DNA of 64,000 nt from Hetaerina americana (lineage: Eukaryota; Arthropoda; Insecta; Odonata; Calopterygidae). The notes beneath the pieces are model-generated. The model searched no databases, had not been told where the DNA came from, and saw only the letters and a program-made list of their open reading frames with translations. Where the stretch lies: assembly GCA_022747635.1 (NCBI GenBank), contig JAKTNV010000014.1:13671110-13735109 (forward strand), given 5' to 3'. The position numbers and the translations under genes were made by a program. Of the stretch, positions 61,280-64,000 are shown in pieces. Within the stretch, counting starts at the first letter, position 1. Each line of letters opens with the position of its first letter.

Positions 61280-61586
61280 GTAGTAGTAGTTGTTATGGGA
61301 GGCGACCAACAGCTGAGGTCATTTGCACCATAGGGGATGGGCAGGAAAGGATGAAGGGTGGAGAGAAACCCGGCATCGGCATTAGCCTACTCTTTACGAA
61401 AGGCATCAAGGGGTCGGCAGCTTAATGTCCCATCCGACGGACGGCGAACTCACTCAAATTGCCCTCCACAAGGCACCTCAAGTAGGGATCGAGATACCTC
61501 TGTAAATATTCAACACCGCCGGGATTTGAACCTGGGCCCTCTGGGTGGGAAGCCAGTACGTCAGCCCCCGCACCATCTCAATCTCC
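61280..61586 (-). repeat. SINE family C, second copy with perfect target duplication
   Basis: This is the reverse complement of the SINE at 50.7 kb, with a slightly longer head. The B box read on the minus strand is GGTTCAAATCC (61532-61522) and the 3' tail is ACTACTACTACAA. CTTAAAACAATTTT flanks it on both sides (61266-61279 and 61587-61600), a 14-base target duplication, so the insertion limits are exact. The length is 307 bases. Confidence 0.9.
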
Positions 61587-61697
61587 CTTAAAACAATTTT
61601 CAACTTCATAATGCTCTTGATTTGTCATTACACGACGCTACAAGGACTATTGAAAATTCATAAAAGTTTAACTAAAAAGATATGCATGCACTATATT

Positions 61698-62125
61698 ATT
61701 ATTATTGCTTATCTACATGTTAGGTGGATTTTGGATGGGCACAAGCTAACCAATGGTATATCAACAATTCCCTTGTCTCTCTTAACAAATTAAAAAAAAC
61801 AGCCCGACATCCAACATTACACTAGGGCCCTGTTCAATTTTGCATAGTTCTTTCTGCCTTTCAATCTATGTCCAACATCCTTATCTTACTCCTGCCCCTT
61901 CATTGGATGTCCAATGTTATCCTCTCTATCACAGTCTTCAACCCATTGCTCATGAAAACACTTTGCATCCATCTTATCTGCTTCTTATTCATTTCTCCTA
62001 ACAATCCTCTCTTCTCCCTAACCTTACCTAGCACTTCCTCATTTGTTTTCCTGTCAGTCCACTTCTCCTTTTCCATCCTTCCCCACATCCATATTTCAAA
62101 AGCCTCTAATCTATCTAGGCATTGC
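61698..62125 (-). mobile_element. RTE-like LINE, copy C (3' end only)
   Basis: The minus strand gives R-L-E-A-F-E-I-W-M-W-G-R-M-E-K, then W-T-D-R-K-T-N-E-E-V-L-G-K-V and L-K-T-V-I-E-R. This is the C-terminal segment also present in copies A and B, where the matching runs are W-T-E-K-K-T-N-E-E-V and L-K-T-V-I-E-G. It ends in an (AAT)n tail near 61,698, matching the tail of copy A. It is 5'-truncated at about 62,125. Confidence 0.75.
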
Positions 62126-62129
62126 AAAA

Positions 62130-63840
62130 ATTAGAGGCACTTGGCTGGGTGAAACATAATATCCAACATGGAGGGAATGTGTCTGTGGAAGGGAATATGC
62201 CTGATGGAGTGGAGGGGAGGGGAGAGCAGATGAAAGGCAGTGCTGCCCCATTGCTAGTTAAATTAATCCTGAAAAAGGCACACAGGCCAAACACAATATT
62301 CCTTGTTCACAACACAGCTTGTGAATTGTGACATATGATGTCTAGTACACATGATGTTGTATTTATTTTTGTTAGTGGTGCATCATTGTTTTCTTTGTAC
62401 CCAGATTATTACTCTTGAAAAGAGTAATGAGTATTTTCAATTATGAGCTTTAAAACTTGATAGAAGTCTTTGAATGCATATTTATATTATACCTTTAGCC
62501 TGTTTTTCTCCCATTTTTCATCTTGCATTCATAATCAACCCTCCTGCTATAACTGCCATCATTATATTCAGAACAGTCATTAAGATATTAAAGTTAGTTT
62601 GGAAAAAAAACCTGAACACAAAATGTAATAATATCACTTAGCAATTAGGGACAAAACTTTCGTTGACTCCTAAATATGGAGATCGTGACATACTACTAAA
62701 TGAAATTTAAAAAATCTAGTTACTGATTTTGTTTATCATATCATTCATATAACATTATTCATTTATAATATTACTCCTCTTTTCTCAAACAAAAGTAAGT
62801 AGAATAAAATCAAGAGTATTTCTACCATATGTTTGTGATTGTTTCTAATTTAAAAGAATTGTCAAATGCATACGTAAGGCTACTTCAAATAATTAACTTG
62901 AAAAAATCATATTTGCTATAAAGTGACAAATTGAAAAGGCTCGATTCTTTTCGTATGTGATACGAATAAGATTTGTCATATTTTAACTTTTGATACTAGT
63001 ATTTAATTTATTCGGGCATACATGTATATTATCCTGGGGTGAAGTAATTATTCTTAGTTAGTATTCAGTTACTTCTCCCATCAAAACATATGACAGGAAC
63101 ATGTGAACAGGATGACCAGCAAATAAGATAGTTTCTAATTCCATGTTTTTGAGGACAAAAAGTCTTTTTTCAAGATTTTTTGCCACCATTTTTACTCCTC
63201 ATAAAAACCTGGGGCAACCCAAAGTACATGGCTACATTTACATGGACAGACATTTTAGCTTTTTCTCCATTTTTCACCAATCAGGCATTTGAGTTTTAAT
63301 TAATTTAATTAATTGCCTAAAAAATAGTTTCCAGAGTCTGATGGCTCATAGATATAAAAAAGCCCACTTATGGTCAAGAGATTACCTCACTTGTATTTTT
63401 GGGGTCCTAAACAGCAGTTTTAACTTTTTTATGCATTTAAATGAATGTTAAGCATGCTATGGTAGCATTAGAGTTCTTTTGGGGCCAGAACTGAGGAAAT
63501 CAAAATTGCTAGCAAGCGATAATAAAGTAGAACACCAGTAGGCATTCAGTGCTAGGGAAAAAGATCATTCCAAATATGTAGTACTTATCCATCATCTTAT
63601 TTCACACAAAATAAGTAAGTAAGAAATTTTTTCATAACATGACACTCAGACTGATTAACAACAAGAATGCTCCTTGAATGTTAAAGGATATGATATGGAA
63701 TTCTACACCTTCTTGCAATTACCCAGAACATTGAAAGCCACCAGTTTAAAAAAATTGGTACATTAGTCATTCATAAAAAATTCAATTTAAGAAAATGCAT
63801 TCATTTTTCATAATTCATTTTTCCCCCTACTGTCCAATTT
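62130..63840 (-). other. Probable channel intron, nothing recognised
   Basis: Presumed intron of the channel gene, which should continue to the right. I see no exon with a KCNH motif here. A GC-richer patch at 62,150-62,300 has no identifiable product. Confidence 0.35.
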
Positions 63841-63985
63841 CAGTTTTCCAGTAAAACCGCATTTATCTGCAAAGTTCAAGATTTCACTACTCAATCCCAG
63901 GTTTATTCCAGGATTATTTCAAGGTTTTTGTCACTCCTGGGTTTCCCCAATTTTCAAGGACTCAAGAATAGCTGACCACCCTGCA
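63841..63985. repeat. Dispersed repeat shared with 33.9 kb
   Basis: CAATCCCAGGTTT, TTTCAAGGTTTTT, TTTTCAAGGA and a terminal GACCACCCTG occur in the same order as at 33,850-33,965. The outer end CAGGGTGGTC (minus strand) looks like a hAT-type terminus, so this may be a non-autonomous DNA transposon end cut off by the window edge. Confidence 0.5.
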
Positions 63986-64000
63986 CACATCACTTTTAAA

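Noticed and set aside
61358..61591. 77-codon plus-strand frame that looks protein-like
   Set aside because: It lies entirely over the SINE C insertion between exact target duplications, so it is a read-through of a non-coding repeat.

Overview
The window is nuclear DNA from an animal, most likely an arthropod and probably an insect. The evidence is spliced genes with GT-AG introns, AT-rich non-coding DNA, long (TA)n microsatellites, an R1-clade LINE (a group typical of arthropods), Penelope-like elements and several tRNA-derived SINE families. I cannot name the species. Nothing prokaryotic, organellar or CRISPR-like is present.

Two host genes are well supported, both on the minus strand. (1) At the left edge lie the first three coding exons of a TEX10/IPI1 homologue (1541-574), all joined in phase 0; the gene runs off the left end. 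(2) From 60.7 kb to 32.4 kb lie six exons that join in phase and encode the last ~474 residues of a KCNH voltage-gated potassium channel, most like the ERG/seizure type. They include the C-terminal coiled coil and a final exon of 26 codons ending in S-D-V. The channel core would lie beyond 64,000. About 95% of this 28-kb interval is intron filled with mobile DNA. Two GC-rich islands (about 2.5 kb and 17 kb) may hold further exons but I cannot settle strand or frame.

Most other recognisable sequence is transposon. Layout: 6.9-8.2 kb, Penelope-like element 1 (RT and GIY-YIG, broken) with a textbook hammerhead ribozyme core at its 3' end; 11.05-14.71 kb, an L2/CR1-type LINE with both ORFs open; 15.3, 25.3-26.4, 42.8-44.1 and 61.7-62.1 kb, four fragments of one RTE-like LINE, all on the minus strand, one with a 15-bp target duplication; 17.5 and 19.9 kb, foldback palindromes; 20.4-21.2 kb, a (TA)n/foldback mosaic beside a Ty3/gypsy RT scrap; 21.2 and 22.5 kb, SINE copies; 32.9-33.7 kb, 3' end of a CR1/L2-type LINE; about 34.0-38.2 kb, a decayed R1-clade LINE antisense to the channel gene; 44.6-46.6 kb, Penelope-like element 2 abutting a (TA)n tract; 48.4-50.5 kb, Penelope-like element 3 flanked by ~300-bp inverted copies of its own 3' end; 50.7 and 61.3 kb, two copies of one SINE, each with perfect target duplications.

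The most unusual theme is the Penelope-like elements. Three different families sit in 45 kb. Each carries a hammerhead or hammerhead-like motif near its 3' end, and two show inverted duplications at the 5' junction. I found no new multi-gene system. All calls come from reading the sequence; no database search was run.
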